Below the pieces are notes generated by a model, which did no database searches, was not told the origin of the DNA, and was given only the letters and a program-made list of their open reading frames with translations. From Pyrinomonadaceae bacterium (GTDB taxonomy: Bacteria > Acidobacteriota > Blastocatellia > Pyrinomonadales > Pyrinomonadaceae): a stretch of 6,325 bases of DNA. Below are positions 5,801-6,325 of the stretch, in pieces. The translations under genes and the position numbers were made by a program. Every line of letters begins with the position of its first letter. The first letter of the stretch is position 1. The DNA lies in the NCBI GenBank assembly GCA_025929655.1, contig JAICPV010000142.1, positions 1 to 6,325 of the forward strand. Reading direction: 5' to 3'.

Positions 5801-5830
5801 GCGGTCTAAGACCGCTTGCTTAACGGCAAG
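5801..5830 (+). repeat. Two adjacent inverted repeats between the acetyltransferase and radical SAM genes
   Basis: GCGGTC-TAA-GACCGC (5801-5815) is a perfect six-base-arm hairpin. A second hairpin, CTTGC-TTAACG-GCAAG (5815-5830), begins at its last base. There is no run of T after either one, so a classical intrinsic terminator is not supported. They could be a weak or factor-assisted terminator ending the five-gene unit, a protein-binding dyad, or an RNA structure in the leader of the next gene. The structure is seen directly; the role is inferred. Confidence 0.35.
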
Positions 5831-5875
5831 GTTCATTTCTTGAATTCTCTTCGTAGATGCGATATTGTGTCATTT

Positions 5876-6325
5876 GTGCGACAAGTCGTAAATCCGCCCA
5901 ATCCTTACAACAAGTACACGTCCGAATACATCGGCGAGCCGCCACCGACAAAGCTCGAGGTCTTCGAGGAAACGTCGACCAAAAAGGTGATCACAAAGGC
6001 ATTTGCGTCGGATTGGGAAGGCGGCTGGCGTTACACGGTAAATTGCTACCGCGGCTGCGTCCACGGATGTACCTATTGCTTTGCACGGCAGTATCACGAA
6101 TTCCTCGGGTACGGTGCCGGAACGGATTTCGAAACGAAGCTCGTAGTGAAGGTGAACGCGCCGGAGATCCTTCGCCAGGAACTGAAAAAAACACGCGACA
6201 AGATCCCGCATCTGGATTTCTCGTTCGCGACCGATCCATATGTTGCTCTCGAAGCGCATTATCAACTGACGCGCAGATGTCTCGAGATCTGCGCCGAGTT
6301 TCGTGTTCCCACAGCCGTAATTACG
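5876..6325 (+). CDS. SPL-like radical SAM protein, 3' end cut by window edge
   Basis: The frame is open to the right edge, 150 codons visible. The SAM and [4Fe-4S] motif is C61-V-H-G-C65-T-Y-C68, the Cx3Cx2C of radical SAM enzymes, preceded by YRG and followed by FARQYHEFLGYGAGTDF (69-85) and VKVNAPEILRQEL (91-103). This series is typical of the spore photoproduct lyase-like group (SplB-related, Rv2578c/PA0069-type). The N-terminus VNPPNPYNKY and the TKLEVFEETS segment also fit these proteins. Later segments ATDPY (118-122) and LTRRCLEI (131-138) belong to the barrel. True SplB repairs spore DNA photoproducts; non-sporulating relatives like this one have no proven role. GTG 5876 is chosen as it gives the M-R-Q-V-V-N-P-P-N-P family start. 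In-frame GTG 5867 and TTG 5840 (AAGG at 5828-5831) are alternatives. Residue 57 is Cys where NPYRGC is usual, giving NCYRGC. Confidence 0.9.
   Translation, partial: MRQVVNPPNPYNKYTSEYIGEPPPTKLEVFEETSTKKVITKAFASDWEGGWRYTVNCYRGCVHGCTYCFARQYHEFLGYGAGTDFETKLVVKVNAPEILRQELKKTRDKIPHLDFSFATDPYVALEAHYQLTRRCLEICAEFRVPTAVIT

Noticed and set aside
5798..5860. A possible tRNA (anticodon-like hairpin followed by a GGTTC)
   Set aside because: No 7-base acceptor stem closes, the loop lacks the T before the anticodon, and no proper T-arm with a 5-base stem forms. The hairpins are better listed as plain inverted repeats.
5870..6265. Leftward open frames of 131 and 82 codons
   Set aside because: They are antisense to the radical SAM gene, whose Cx3Cx2C motif and flanking family sequence fix the rightward frame.
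1..6325. Mobile elements, CRISPR arrays, prophage genes, rRNA
   Set aside because: I saw no transposase or integrase motifs, no terminal repeats with target duplications, no spaced direct repeats and no rRNA-like conserved stretches.

Overview
This window looks like ordinary chromosomal DNA of a bacterium with moderate to slightly high GC. The best guess is Acidobacteriota, Blastocatellia/Pyrinomonadaceae-like. That guess rests on the overall protein flavour: a secreted class C beta-lactamase-like hydrolase, a small CxxC plus helix-turn-helix-like protein, an NTF2-like/acyl-CoA dehydrogenase pair and an SPL-type radical SAM protein. No marker gene or rRNA is present to prove it. There are eight genes in two blocks. 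Both ends of the window cut through a gene.

Left block (1-2650). A secreted serine hydrolase of the beta-lactamase/PBP4 family runs leftward from 1063 and leaves the window without a stop. A rightward gene of 119 codons (1241-1600) encodes a small CxxC protein with an excisionase/MerR-like region. It meets, tail to tail with only three bases between stops, a leftward gene (2650-1604) for a polytopic membrane protein of the flippase-like / lysylphosphatidylglycerol-synthase-TM family.

Right block (2757-6325), all rightward. After a divergent promoter region (2651-2756), five genes follow with gaps of 12 and 4 bases and then two overlaps: a SnoaL/NTF2-like protein, a short/branched-chain-type acyl-CoA dehydrogenase, a DUF6036-like nucleotidyltransferase, a 117-residue partner protein, and a PaiA-like GNAT acetyltransferase. 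They are probably one transcription unit. A gap of roughly 100-140 bases containing two adjacent inverted repeats leads to the start of a radical SAM protein of the SPL-like family (Cx3Cx2C), which runs off the right edge.

The most interesting part is the overlapping nucleotidyltransferase/partner pair (4363-5216). Its size, stop-start overlap and fold resemble two-gene nucleotidyltransferase toxin-antitoxin modules (MNT/HEPN, AbiE), but the partner has no recognised domain and the function is not established. No mobile elements, CRISPR arrays, tRNAs or rRNAs were found.
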